From assembly GCA_019188255.1 (NCBI GenBank), contig JAETXT010000003.1, forward strand, positions 2,790,001 to 2,854,000: a DNA stretch of 64,000 bases, written 5' to 3'. The notes under the pieces were generated by a model. It was given only the letters and a program-made list of their open reading frames with translations, was not told where the DNA came from and did not search any database. The translations under genes were made by a program, and so were the position numbers. This document shows, in pieces, positions 22,821 through 35,009 of the stretch. This DNA comes from Verticillium longisporum. Lineage: Eukaryota > Ascomycota > Sordariomycetes > Glomerellales > Plectosphaerellaceae. The first letter of the stretch is position 1, and every line of letters begins with the position of its first letter.

Positions 22821-24634
22821 TTAGTCGACCTGCTTGTCGCAACCGATCCGGCCAAGCAGCTCCTTCCTGTCGCTGTGGCTCGGCAGGCTGACGCCCGATG
22901 CGCTGGCCTGCCTCTTGACGCCAGACCTGCGTTCCCAGCTCTTGAGGTGGAGCTCTTCAACACCAACCTCCTCCTCGAGCGGAGCTTCCTCGTAGACAAA
23001 GTCGTCCTCCTCCTCGGCCTCGTCGTCACTGCGGTTATCCTCGGCGCTACCACCACGGATCACCTTGATAGCAACGCGGGCAATGAGGACGAACCAGGCA
23101 AAGATGAGGCATTGCAGCAGCAGAAGGGGTACCAGGAAGTACCAGGTGACCTTCTTGCCGAAGCAGACCATGCCCTCCGAGTCCCAGAACGGCTGGAGGA
23201 GATAGCACGAGGCCTCCGGCACCGGAAAGGGACCATGGAGACTGCTATCGGAGCCCTTGTAGCAGACCACGCCGATGATGTTGGGAATATCAGTGTAAAT
23301 GGACCAGCAGACCATTGGGTACAGGATGTGGCGGGCGACGATCCAGTAGGTCAGGAAGACGCCGAACATGACATCGCAAACGGTCGTGAAGCCCATGTAC
23401 TTCAGGCACTTGGCGAGCTGTGGTTTGGTTAGTCATCTGGGCGCCAAGTTTGCAAGCGAGTCGGGATGGGCGTTCACATACCGGCAGGAAAATATCACCG
23501 ACGTCCATAATGACGAGAATGACGTTGCCGACGCGCGTCTGGTGGTAAGCGTAGCACGAAAACAGCAGGCCAAGAGTGATGATGTGGTGGGTAAGCATCT
23601 GCCAGTGGTCGTTGCGGCGCTCCTCAATGTTGATAACAATGATCTGCTGGATCCAGAAAGCCGACTGGGCCAACGTGTAGAACTTGTTGAGCGCATTCAG
23701 CTCGCGAACTGGCCAGTTGGTCCACATCTCTTGGAGGTTGAGGAAGTATGAGGAAGTGCAGTAGATATACTGGAAACCGTCAATATATGTTCAAGGTCGC
23801 TTGCGCAGCAAACGTCTGCAGGTCAACATACCAGGCCCATTGACCAAAAGATAACATAGTACACCAGCATCCAGGACTGCTCGCTGAAGCGGGTCAGGTC
23901 CTTGGTCTTGCGCACTCCCCATGTCTTGGCAAAAGGAGCCAGAACGTATTCCATCGTGGCGGCGCGCAGACCAGTGAAGAGAATGACGCAGAAGGCGATG
24001 AAGTACATGTCGTCGCAACCATTCTTGTAACTGCCCGTGGCGGGGTTGCGGTATGACAGGGTGAAGAACTTGGCAGTGTGTGGTTGCGCCTTGGGAATGA
24101 AGTAATGGGCGAGGAAGAGGAGGGCGAGGAGGTTGAAGGAGAGGCCTAGCATTGCACGAAGACGTTAGCATGGTGATCACTGTCAATGGGCATAGTGGGG
24201 TTTCAGTTGCCATGTTTGACAAGGGCGGTCGTGGAACCTGGTGGCTTGGGGCACTGAGACCTCCACCACGAGGCAGCTTGGGCAGAAGGGAGAATGATGG
24301 TAACGCAATGGGCAAGATCCTGGCATTGGGCGTGAGACGTACCAATCTGATTCTCAACAAACCAGCGAGCCAAGAGAACCAGGGCGCTGTCGTCCTGCTT
24401 CCTGTTGCGAGGCACGAAGCGCACGTTCTTGTTGCCGGCTGACTGCATGTATAATGGGCCGTTCATATTCTGCGGCTTCTTCTGGCTGGGGTTTCGCTCA
24501 ATGGTTGGAGTCGCGGTGCGAGAGACGGCCCGATCTTGGGGCGCGTCCTGGAACTGCACCTCTGGGGAAATCTGAGCCTCGACCTCAGGCTGAAGCTGGG
24601 CCGGCTGAAGGACGGAGCCATCGACGTCGGCCAT
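22821..24634 (-). CDS. LAG1: Ceramide synthase (sphingosine N-acyltransferase), Lag1/Lac1 family
   Basis: Four exons: 24634-24343, 24145-23832, 23769-23482 and 23417-22821; introns of 197, 62 and 64 nt; about 496 residues. It is an ER multi-pass TLC-domain protein that joins a sphingoid base to an acyl-CoA. The Lag1 core is clear: FSEQSWMLVYYVIFWSMG, NIEERRNDHWQMLTHHIITL with the catalytic His pair, and VGNVILVIMDVGDIFLP. The N-terminus is hydrophilic and Pro/Gln-rich. The C-terminal tail is acidic (SDDEAEEEDDFVYEE), then basic, as in other fungal family members. Intron 1 contains a GCTAAC branch site. All splice joins keep the frame. Fungi often have two paralogs, so LAG1 versus LAC1 is not resolved. 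Confidence 0.92.
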
Positions 24635-26902
24635 GGTGTGGGAGATTGGAGATCTGCGCGTCGAGATCTTGCTGTGTCGGAGGGGAGACTGTTCAAAGTG
24701 GCCAGGTCGGTCCCAAGGTTGGGAGCGATTCGATCAAGGCTGCGGGAAAGTCGATAGCTCGAACGTAGAAACAAGACGCAACAGACAAAGTCTAAAACTC
24801 CACAGATGCTACTGCGCTATGCTGGCAACCAAAGGCACGGTCGAGGGTACGAGGAGCAGGAGGGGCGATCGGAGTGATGCGAGTCGAGTTCCCAGCGACC
24901 AATGGGTGGTTGGTAGTTGGAATGCGCGAGAGGTAGGTTCCAAAGACCTGGTCTGGGGAAAAAACGAGCGTTTTGCGGGGGGCTTGTCGAGACAGCTGGC
25001 GAGCCGATAGGGGGGGAGGGGGGGAGAGAGGACGAGCTGTCGTCGTTGAGGAGGAGTAGGGGGACGGGGGGGGGGAAGAGAGAGTAGGGTTGGAGGAGGT
25101 AAAACTAGGTTGAGGATCAAGATCAGGATGCATAGGTCGATGCGGTGTCGTTGTTTGCTGTGCTACCCGTTGACTTGCCAGGTGCTCGACTGGCTCGCTT
25201 GGCTAGATGGGGGGCCGAGGAACCTGAAGCCTTGCTCGTCAGTGTAGGTAATGTAAGGTACCTAAGGTAAGAGGTAGGGTAGGGAAGTACATTAGACCAG
25301 CTCGACAAGGTGGACTTTTTTTTGGCTTTCTCCTGGGCCCCCCTTCCCCCCGGCGGCGGTGGTGCTTGCTGGCCGTAGATGTCGACTCCATGCATATGAT
25401 CCGACCCATCACAATTTTTGCTCGAATTGAGACATGCTGGTTGGTTCGTTTGGCGGGCGTGCTGGGGCAGACGAGCTGGGCCCTGCTCGGGGCCCACAAC
25501 TTTGGGAGATCAGGGGCGTTGACTTGGGAGGAGCCGGCTTCGAAACTGAAGGCGGTGAGCCTCCTTTGCAGCACGGGAGTTGACAGGGTTGAGAGCCTGT
25601 GACAGGGCGGAGTCCATGGATAGGGGTCCTCGGGGGTCCCAATCTAAGCGGCTAGCCAGGGGCGAGAGGGGCTCCCAGGAGTGCAGGAGTGGGTGGTGTT
25701 GGGCTTTTACGGTTTACCACGCAGGGTGGCCAAGGTTGGTTTAGCGTCCTTGCTGCTTTTCGAAGGCCTTCACCTTCCCAGTCAACCACCGCCAATTACC
25801 TTACCTACCTAAGGTAGGTACAATAAGGCCGATGCAGCTAGCCAATGTCATTGCAGACGTGATGGCTGGCTGCGAACACCTCAATATTCGATGCCATAAT
25901 TGAAGTTCAATCGACTCTTTATGTGATTCACAGGTGGCTGGCTGTTTCTGCAAGCCACACCTACCTCGGCAAGTGCAGGATCAGACTTAAAGCAGCGCTG
26001 CGTATCGCGGAACTGATCCATTTTCAGGGGGGCTTTGTTCAAACCCATCTCGAGGGGTCTAGCCGTTGATGCGCCCCTTTTCTTGCGTGCTCTCCACGAG
26101 ACGAACCTTCAACATCTGCCCCTCACTCCGCCCCTCCGCCCCTGTCCAGACCAAGTAATTCGAGTGCAGCTCAGAGGCCAGGCCAGGCCGCATACACCCC
26201 TCCTGGCTGGCCACCTGATGCTTCAACGCATGGGTCTGCTGGTGCCCAAGGAGAAGCGCAAGCCAAGTCCGAGCAAGGTGAAATGCAGTGCAATGCGTGG
26301 GGGAAACTGCCGTTCCCCTCTATTGTTGAATCAGGTTGGCTGCAGGCTGAGAAGCCGAGGGAGAAACGGTAACCTGAGCTGACCAGACCTGGACCTGACC
26401 AGTATTGTGTTGTATGTTACATCCGAATAATGCTCATAGATCTCCTCACTCCCGAACGTAGTTTGAGAGCAGCGGATGGTCTACAAGTACATCTAGTGAT
26501 CTGAGCCATCGTGCATTCTTCAATCCATGCCTCTGAGTATTACACAGTGCAAAATTGGTGTTAATAACTGTTGGTATCAGAACCGTTGAGTGTCCGACTT
26601 GTAAAATGGAGCCGAGCAGAATCTTCCAGCCACATCTCCTTGCTGCTTAGCTAATTGAGGAAACCAACACAGCCACACTACCCCACATGTGACCATACGG
26701 ACGTGCGCTTGACGACATTCATCCGTCTGACGCCCCCGAAGCTTCCTTTCTGCCTACAAACCTATTCGCTCTCTGTGAACACGCAATCAACGGCTCACAA
26801 CCACCCTACCTTCACCATCGACTTCACATACTTCCATCGCATCTCGTAGGAAAAAAATACAGCGACAAGACACAACTGCGGGCGACACCGACAGCTTCCA
26901 CC
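24635..26902. other. Intergenic region between divergently transcribed ceramide synthase and BI-1 genes
   Basis: About 2.3 kb that must hold both promoters. Notable are a G/purine-rich strand at 25000-25090 and TACCT/AGGTA-rich patches at about 25248-25290 and 25796-25825. No gene recognised; open frames on both strands near 24792-25640 look like low-complexity shadows. Confidence 0.55.
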
Positions 26903-27838
26903 ATGGCTGCCAATACCAAGTACCAGCAGGCGCCAACTCACGACCCCGATGCCGACGAGCACGGTCTCTACTCCCAAGCACCCCCCGCCTACCAGGCCGA
27001 GAGCAGCGCCGCTCAGGATGAGGCCCGTCTCTTCGGCGGCGGCGCGCCGCGTGCCAGTCAGGATGAGGACGGCGACCTGCCCGACGACTTCAAGTTTGGC
27101 GGCTCCGTCGCCGAGGCCACCATCGACATTCGCATGCAGTTCATCCGCAAGGTCTACGCCATCCTGACTGTCCAGCTCATCGTCACCGGCGCCGTCTCGG
27201 CCCTGAGCTTCTTCAGCGAGGGCTACAAGTCCTGGATCCAGTCCCACCCCGGCGTCGTCTGGATTTCTGTACGTAGTTCCGCCCCCCTCCCAGACCATGG
27301 CTGTTCCCACTCGCAAGACTAACATGCGCTTCCCACCCTTCTGCAGCTCTTCGGCTCCATCGCCTTCATGCTCCTCACCTTCTGGAAGCGTAAGTCGTAT
27401 CCGACGAACCTCCTCTTCCTCTCGGGCTTCACCCTCCTCGAGGCCTACACCGTCTCCGTCATCGTCTCCTTCTACAAGGCCCCCATCGTCCTCAACGCCG
27501 TCGTCCTGACGGCCGGCATCTTCGTCTTCCTCACCCTCTTCGCCTGCCAGACCAAGTACGATTTCACCTCGTGGGCCCCCTACCTCTTTGGCTCCCTCTG
27601 GGCCCTCCTCCTCTTCGGCCTCATGGCCGCCTTCCTGCCCTACAACTCGACCGCCGAGCTCGTCTACGGCGGCGCCGCCGCCCTCATCTTCAGCGCGTAC
27701 ATCCTCGTCGACACCCAGCTCATCATGCGCAAGCACCACGTCGAGGAGGAGATTGCCGCTGCCATCAGCCTGTACCTGGACATTCTCAACCTCTTCCTCG
27801 CCATCCTGCGCATCCTCAACAGCCAGCAGAACAACTAA
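26903..27838 (+). CDS. BXI1: Bax inhibitor-1 / TMBIM family membrane protein
   Basis: Two exons, 26903-27268 and 27347-27838, with a 78-nt intron; 285 residues. The start has a strong context (CACCATGG). A hydrophilic N-terminus (about 75 residues, Ala/Asp-rich) is followed by about seven hydrophobic segments, from FIRKVYAILTVQLIVTGAVS to the last helix. The C-terminal block reads AAALIFSAYILVDTQLIM then LYLDILNLFLAILRIL, a UPF0005/BI-1 hallmark with the conserved Asp. Family members sit in ER, Golgi or vacuole membranes, affect calcium leak and protect against stress-induced death. It most resembles the yeast Bxi1/GRINA branch. Confidence 0.92.
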
Positions 27839-28659
27839 GGGTTTAGCGAGCGTGACGGGACGATGGGGGTGGGGGCAGAATCCAGTCGTGGGCGCACTGA
27901 TATGGACTGTTCAAAGCCTCCTCCGCTCGGTTGTGAAGCATTCTGGGGTTTGCTTTCCTTTAGTCAAGTACATTTTTAGGCGTGTGTTGGGATCGGTGGC
28001 GTTAGCTTTCTTGTAGCAGGACTCTCTAGCAATTGAAACAGTTCGAATCGGCACTCAAGCACCAAGAGAATCAAGTGTTCACGCACTCGCCGCGGCCGGA
28101 AAAATCACTGCATATACGCAGACGGCGCTGCCCGCGTGCTAAATACTTTCCCCAAGACCTTTACATTGATGAATATTTGCATTAAAGTCCATGTTAAGAA
28201 AGCAGCGGGAAGAGAGTGTAGGGAGACAGTTGCGCTTGTCTTGTATTTGGAGTGCAACGCTTGGTGGGAGCACTAGACATACAACCAAGCGCGACGTTCG
28301 ACCCAGCATCCGACCCCAAGCGTTGCCTGTCTAATATCCGCCGTTGTCTTCTCAGACAACGACAGGCCTCTAGCCCACAATATGAACGGGATGCCTGCCC
28401 CAGCGCACGAACCGGGTGCGGCCGCAGGCCTGCAACAATATCTCTCTTTCCAGTCGTCGCAGTTGTAGGCCGTTTGGGGGAGGGTTGAAATCTTCGTTAG
28501 TGAAAGAAAACGCGTAGCAGCTGGGGAATAATGTTCGTTCTCTCTTTCTCTCTCGACGCAACAGCAACACGACAAACCAACGCCAAAGTAGAAAACAGCC
28601 AAAGCCACGACTTGTCCGGGAAAATTTCACGTGGCCACCAGAGGTTTTGACTCTGATTC
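27839..28659. other. Region between convergent BI-1 and septin genes
   Basis: Holds the two 3' UTRs; no gene or RNA recognised. Confidence 0.55.
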
Positions 28660-30240
28660 CTAGTTGTGGTCTCCGTTGGCACCGGGGTTCGTCTCCTGCG
28701 TCGGGATCGAAGCCGCGGCACTGGCTTCGCGCTGCATGCGGGCCTCGATCTCGCGCAGCTGAGACTCGCGTGCAAGGAGCTCCTGTCGCTTCTCGGCGAT
28801 TTCGCGCTGGACTTTGCTTTCGATCTCGCGCAGCTTCTCCTCCTCGCGGCGCAGTTGCTCTTCCTTGAGACGGACAGACTGGGATGCGAGGTCTTCGGGG
28901 TTCATCGAGGAATCACTATGACAGGGTCAGTAACCACATAAATGCAACGCAAGGAGCAACACATACACGCCGGCACCACCCTCAACAGACTTGCTGAGCT
29001 TCTCGGTACGGTAGTTTTCGTAGAGAAAATCGTGGGTGATTTCCTTTAGATCGGCCAAATGGCTGTGCAGTAGGGCCGATCGGATGGCGAGGAAGTCAGA
29101 GTGGCGAGGGTTGTCGACCTCTACCACACCCCAAGGGTACTGGCGAGCGCGGACCTTGCGGCCACCAATCTCAACGATGTCCTCAGAACCGACGATAGCG
29201 AAGGGCATAAGCCCTCTCAACTCGGCGTTTTCCTCGACTGTGTCCTCGTCGTCCTCCTCAATGTCGTACGGGAAGTTGTATACGGGAATACGGTAGTGCT
29301 CGATGTCCTCCATGACAAGCTTCTTGGACTCCGCTAGCTCGGCAGGTGTAAGAGAGTCAGCGCGACCAATGACGGGGATGACGTTGGCGCGAGGAGCAAG
29401 GCGCTTCATCAGCTCAATGTCAAGCTCTCGCAGGCTGTACGACACGTTAGTCAAGAACGGGGACTGCGATCTGTTGGGCGCGCGACGACGTACCCATGGC
29501 CGGTGGGGGTGATGAAATAGAGCATGGCGTGAACTCGGTTGTCCCTGAAACGAGGGTTACGCTTAATTCGGGACTCCTCGGCCAGGATGTCGTCGTATTG
29601 TCTCTCGAGATAGCCGACAATTTCTGCGAAGCTGTTGATGCGCCGTCAGCCACAAAAGCCCTGGTCTGTCAATGGATTGGTCGTACCTAGCCTCGTTATC
29701 GATCAGGTCACCAAAACCGGGGTGTCGACAATGGTGAGGGAGATGCGGGTGCCCTCCTCATCCAGCTCGAGCTCTGTGCGAAAGTCAGCGTTTGGTGTGG
29801 GAGGATCGCACAATGGCGTGACGAACCAACGGTGACGGGCTTGATCTTGACGCCCTCCTCGACGTGAGCATCATTTGGGTCGTCGGAGTCCTTGTGATTC
29901 AGAACGCTCTTGCCGCACAGCGTGTTGACGAAGGTGGTGCGGCCTGTTTCCCGGGTTGTCAGCTGGCGGCGATTTTCCCAACGCGCCGCGATGCAGCGCC
30001 ATTTGGAATCGTAATTGACATACCAGTACCTGAGGCTCCACAGACCATCAGGCAAAACTGGATGCCCTTCTTGACATTCTTCTTTCGGCGCATCATCTTC
30101 TAACCCCAATCATGGGTCAGTAAAGGACTCTCGTAGATCAGGCTGCAAGATTCGGACGCATTGCAGTTGCTGGCCCCAAGTGACGATGGTGCGCTCGCCG
30201 AGGCAAAAGGGAAAGGACCACGTACCGCGGGAGACGACAT
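28660..30240 (-). CDS. cdc11: Septin, Cdc11/AspA class, with one missing base in exon 4
   Basis: Seven exons: 30240-30226, 30099-30024, 29943-29827, 29773-29687, 29631-29494, 29434-28967 and 28915-28660. About 385 residues if one base is restored. It is a GTPase-fold protein of the septin ring. The P-loop is GASGTGRTT: Arg replaces the usual Lys, as in Cdc11-type septins, so nucleotide hydrolysis is unlikely. G4 is GRADSLT. The septin unique element region (LRGLMPFAIVGSEDI, YPWGVVEVDN) is present, and the C-terminus is a charged coiled coil (about 305-370). At 29717-29722 the conserved DTPGFGD (G3) lacks one G, shifting the frame; every other junction is correct. An essential motif broken by a single base in a G run suggests a consensus error. 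Confidence 0.92.
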
Positions 30241-31834
30241 GATCGCGGTGTGATGGGTTCAGTTGTCGATTCGATCCGCAGGTGGAGAAAGAAAGATGGG
30301 ACGAGTCGTGAAGCTCAGGGGCGCGCAAAAGGTTCGAGATGCAATGGCGTCGACGCAGGTGAGGAGGTCGGTGTGAAGTCGAGGACAAGAGCGACAATTG
30401 CCTGATGTGGAAGCGATCGAAGGGTTGTAGGGTCGAGGCACGAGACGGCTCCTTGGAAACGGGTGCAGTGTGGCAGGGGGAGGCCGTTAGCCTGGTGGTG
30501 AGGTCTGGGGCCAGGTGCAAGGGAACCAGACGGCTAGTTGTTGACCGACGGGAGTCGTAGGAAGCAATTTCACAGGAAATGTCACGGCAGGAGGGTCTGG
30601 CCAATCCCCACCATCGACACCCAGCCGGCGCTGCCTTACAAGTACACCGCACATAGGGGAGCGGTGCACCATGCTTGATGCTGCATTCTGATTGATGCTC
30701 AACGTGGCAGCACAGTCTTTGGCGTGTCTCCCATCTTCATCATGGCTCAGTCTATTGATGTGCATCATCGTTCATCAAGTGCGGCCTGCTTAGCTTGTGC
30801 GAGACCAATTCAGGGGCAGAGGGAGTGAGGAGACCCCTGTTTCGCTGTCCCCCCTCCAATTCTCTATTCCTAGGTGACTGACCTTTCGCAGGTACCTCAT
30901 CGTTCCCGAAAGAGGCAAGCGTCATGTGCGGGGTATTTTTTGGTTCGGAAGCGCGTTTCGTTTGGTGCATTGATTGATCGGGCAGCTCTGTCACGAGATC
31001 TCAGGGTGGCTTGAGCTCCTGGCGTCCTGAGGTGCATGCTTCCTGAAATGCCTGCTTACCCAAGGTACCTAGGTACCTTACCTCAGGTAACTAGGGAGGG
31101 AGGCGGCATCTTGCTGTTGTACCAGGTGGGCGGCAGGCGGACAGTGTGAATGGTTCACTAGGCCGTTTTCGTGTGGATGAGGCGTCTTCTTCCCCAACCA
31201 CATCCATGCACCTCCACCGTCAGTTGGAGCCTGGGGTACTTACGCAAGCTACCTACCTCGTCCAGATGAACTTGGCCATCTGACTTCTCGACACATCATA
31301 TCCATCGACCATAAGTCACCGTTGCAAACAGGTCGCGCCGCTAGCATTCCGAACCCCACTTTTTCCTTCGGGCCTAGCTATCATTGGGCACCGCATCCTT
31401 CAGGATTCTGACGTCCTGTTGCTCGCAACCTTCCACACTTCCAGCCCCGCCTCCCTCCCTCATACATCTCGTCGCCAAGGTCCCAAAAAGCATCACTTTC
31501 ACTGCGACAAAGTCCCGACGAACACGCCCAAGCGCCAGGTCAAACCAATCTCCTTTACGACCTTGTCTTAAGTCTTCTCACAGCGTAGTAGCTCCAGTCC
31601 TGCCACCTGACCCTATCTCATTCATTGTGGAGTCTCAGCAAGCCTCTCAGACATCAAGAGGCCAAGAGACCGAGATTCTCAAGGATGAACCCATAGTAGA
31701 ATTCGCCATCACCAAAACACTCACGGGCTCTGCTGCCCAACCACCAGCCATACTCAAGTCGTTTGGCCGCTCGTCGATGCTTTGTCCAGCCCAAAAGCCC
31801 TAATCAAGCCCCAAAGACAACATACATACACATC
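30241..31834. other. Intergenic region between divergent septin and PROPPIN genes
   Basis: Two promoters. Short open frames on both strands look non-coding. Contains the 18-bp palindrome at 31062-31079 and more AGGTA/TACCT words nearby. Confidence 0.55.
31062..31079. repeat. Perfect 18-bp palindrome built of AGGTACCT words
   Basis: AAGGTACCTAGGTACCTT equals its own reverse complement and is followed by TACCTCAGGTAACTAGG. Related TACCTACCT/AGGTAGGTA patches occur near 25256, 25801, 31240 and 59420, always between genes. Confidence 0.7.
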
Positions 31835-33079
31835 ATGTACACGCGCCCGCCAATAGAGACGGCAGTACCCACAGAAGTGCTGTCAGTCTCCTTCAACAAT
31901 AGTGCTTCACACTTCACACTGGGGCTGGACACTGGCTATGCTGGTAAGCCATCACTGTGAGCATCAAGGAAAAGCCAACATGATCTAAGACATCGTTTAG
32001 TTTTCGTTACCGAAACATGTTCTCCGCGGTCAATTAAAAGTCAGTCGGTCGGTTGCCCCTTGATGAATCAAACAGTCTGCTAACACGAGCTAGATGTCCA
32101 AGGGCCTATCGGACTGGTTGAGATGCTCGATCTCACCAACTATGTTGCCTTGGTTGCGCGGGGCACCCATTCACACTTTGCCCAGAACAAAGTTGTGATT
32201 TGGGATGACCAGAACAACAAGAAGGGCATGCACATTAGCCTCGTGCAGCCCATTCGAGGAGTGCTCCTCGGTCCTCTACTCGGCCAGCGACACGTCGTTA
32301 TTGTTCTACAGGACAGTATTCGTCTTCACACTTTCAACAAGAAGCCAGAGTTTGTGACACAGTACGAAACTACGTACAACCCGCTCGGCCTCTGCTGTAT
32401 GTCCGATAGGCTCCTCGCATTACCGGGGAACACGTCCGGACACGTCCAGCTGGTTGACCGAGCGATCAAGACGGTGAACATTATCCCCGCGCACAACTCT
32501 GCCCTACGAGCACTGCAAATGAGCCGCGACGGCGAACTTCTGGCCACGGCGAGCGACAAGGGCACGCTGATCAGGATCTGGTCGACAAAGACGCGTGCGA
32601 GGGTGGCCGAGCTGCGTCGCGGCGTTGACCCCTCCACGATTTTCCACCTCGCTTTCAATCCATCAGGCACCATGCTGGCTTGCACATCAGACAAGTCGAC
32701 ATTGCACATATTCGATGTTCCGCACCCAAATTTGAATATGGCGCCCGCCTCGGACCAAGACGGCGAGTCTTCTACGTCAAAGGACGACAAGGGGAAATGG
32801 GGTTTCTTGGGCAAGGTGCCATTCATGCCGAGGGTCTTCTCTGACACGTACTCATTCGCCAGTGCCATGTTTGAATCGAGAGAAGACCTCGTCAGCAGCA
32901 TGTCTAAGCCGCAGCAAGGTGTTATCGGATGGATTGACGACAATACAGTAGTCGTTGTCGGTGCCGGACGTGATTCCAAGTGGGAGAAATTTGTGATTCG
33001 CAAGCCTCATGAAACACCAGACGGGAAGCGTGACTGCGTGCGCGAGGGCTGGAAACGCTGTCTGGGAGGCACTAGGTAG
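31835..33079 (+). CDS. hsv2: PROPPIN (Hsv2/WIPI3-type phosphoinositide-binding beta-propeller)
   Basis: Three exons, 31835-31943, 32001-32039 and 32094-33079; introns of 57 and 54 nt; about 377 residues. WD-like blades fold into a seven-bladed propeller. The phosphoinositide-binding signature is AELRRGVD (L/FRRG), followed by FHLAFNPSGTMLACTSDKST. A GTLIRIWSTKTRARVAEL blade precedes it. The C-terminus VREGWKRCLG fits the end of the family. The protein recruits autophagy machinery to PI3P or PI(3,5)P2 membranes. A Ser/Lys-rich loop (about 212-230) interrupts a late blade. It resembles the Hsv2/WIPI3-4 branch more than Atg18, by overall sequence and short loops. The start ATG is supported by the family-like LSVSFNNSASHFTLGLDTGY. 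Confidence 0.88.
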
Positions 33080-33275
33080 GGCCGTTTTGGAAGACACGGG
33101 ATTCCGGCGGCGAAGCTGGACTGGAGACAAGGATTTCGTACACGTTTGGCTATTGGCGCACGGTTGAGACTGGGGTTGGGTTTCATGGTGACGACTGCAA
33201 CGAGTCTAAGGCATACAAGCGGAATGACGGCCTGAATACTGGGTTTCTTGAGTACCATTTCTTTTCAGATAGTAT

Positions 33276-34340
33276 CTATCTTCTCGGCCGAGGCGAACGT
33301 GAGCGACTGCGCCTTTTGCTACGATCGTCATCCACGTCGTCCTTGTGCCTTTTTCGTCGCGGCTCATCGTCACCATGGCGTCGCCGTTCTCGCCTCTCCC
33401 GATCATCCTCCTTGCCACGATGCCGCCGATTTCTCGATTGGTCCCTAGCGTCTCGCTCCCTGTCATCTCGGGCCCTTTCTCTGCGTGGCTCGCGATGTGG
33501 TGAGCCATCATCTCTTTGTCCTTCACGGCGGGAGTCTTTCGTTCTGTCCTTGGCTGACGGAGACTCGTCGCGCCTTGACCTTGGACTGCGGTGCCTATCA
33601 TCTCGTTCTGCGTCGCGCATCTCCTCGTCGCTATGGTCCCGCCTAGACCGGTGCGACCGATGTCGATGCTTGTGTTTCTTCTTCCTTTCCGACCTCTCGT
33701 ACTTGCGCACTGCTTCCTCGACCTCCTTCTTCTTCTCTTCGATCAGGAAAGCTTTCATTGGATCGTCCTCGTCGTGATCGCGAACGAGAAGGGCGAGCTC
33801 TCTCTCTTCAGGTAGCATGGGCCTCTGTTCGGCCTCCTCATCTTCTTCGTCTTCCGTGTCGTCTCCCCACCACCACTCTCCCGTTTCGTCATTGTGGCCC
33901 AATCAACCTTACCCTCGTCGGGGTCTTCGTCGTCCCGGAACTTGTACCGCGCATGGTCTACGCGCACCATGCGACTGCCAATTGTTGCGCCGCCGAGATT
34001 GTCCACGGCGAGGTCGGTGCTGCGCTGGTCCTCGTACTTGAGCCAACCGAACCCCTTGGCCTTGCCCGTCTCCTTGTCGCGCGCAAGCTTCAGCCACACG
34101 GGCTCGCCGAACTGGGAAAAGATTGTGATAACGTCGCCCTCGGACATTTCGTAGGGAAGGCCGCCAAAGTAGATAAAGGCCGTGTCGCGGTAGTCGACGT
34201 GCCAGGAGGCTTCTGGGGAGCTGGCGGAGAGGTCAGAGAAGATCGCCCGCTGGAGGAGATGACTGAGGAGAGACTGCAACTCACATTCCATTCTCTATTT
34301 CCTGCTTGTTCAAAGCTTGTATTGCCTTGATCTGGTTCAT
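33276..34340 (-). CDS. ist3: Ist3/RBMX2-type RNA-binding protein (RES complex) with one missing base
   Basis: Two exons, 34340-34285 and 34220-33276, with a 64-nt intron; about 333 residues if one base is restored. The RRM carries RNP2 (AFIYFGGL) and RNP1 (KGFGWLKYED). It is preceded by SPEASWHVDYRD, the Ist3 hallmark. The family works in the RES complex of the spliceosome in pre-mRNA retention and splicing. After the RRM, VDHARYKFRDDEDPDEG leads to the conserved PMLPEERELALLVRDHDEDD. Between them, at the run 33898-33900, one base is missing (GGG where GGGG fits), breaking the frame. The C-terminus is a long Arg/Asp/Ser-rich low-complexity tail, longer than in yeast. Confidence 0.9.
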
Positions 34341-35009
34341 GGTGACAACCTCTGTGGATCACAGACCTTGAAGTTGGAGAAGGCTGTCACAGGTTCGCGC
34401 GCGCGGATGACGAACTTGCATGCAAGGCTGCAAGAAGTTACAAGGAACCAAACAGCCTAGACTGGAGCTTTTGGAGCACTGACCAACTACCGTTCTAGCG
34501 CGCCATGCGCTGGAAGCCGAAGCTCGAGCGGGCCGCTGCTGCCCCAACGATATACCTCGACGCACTGTGCCTGGCTCAGTGCTGCCACTACCTGAACTCT
34601 AGGCGGGAAAAACGCCGGGCCGGTGGAGACGCCAAATTCTCCGACCAGGGTCCCTCCAAAACTCGCCCGTGATGAGAAGGGGCCTCTTGGGAATTGGGAA
34701 CGTGCTCCCCGGCCCAGTTGTTCGAAGCGGTGACCAGTCTTGCTGCACGACCCCAAGAAGCTCCGTGATCGACTTGCTGTCCCTGTCTCCCCGTCTGTTC
34801 GCGGTTTCTGTCCACATTCGACCCCCCACGAGCTGTCGTCTCGGCGCATGGTCTCCTTCACCTGTGTCCCGTTGCAACCTCGAGCTAAAACGCGTCAAGC
34901 TTGACGATCCACACACCCACCGACCTCCTATTCCTCGACACCACATCTCCCAACCTCTCTCTCCCCTGACGACCAAAATCCCCATGACGGCCACTGAATC
35001 GCCTTGACC
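34341..35009. other. Divergent promoter between ist3 and dynein light intermediate chain
   Basis: About 670 bp with no supported gene; both flanking genes point away from it. Confidence 0.55.

Noticed and set aside
26795..27739. A 314-codon open frame opposite the BI-1 gene
   Set aside because: It is very rich in Gly and Glu and mirrors the GC-rich codons of a clear membrane protein on the other strand; no conserved motif.
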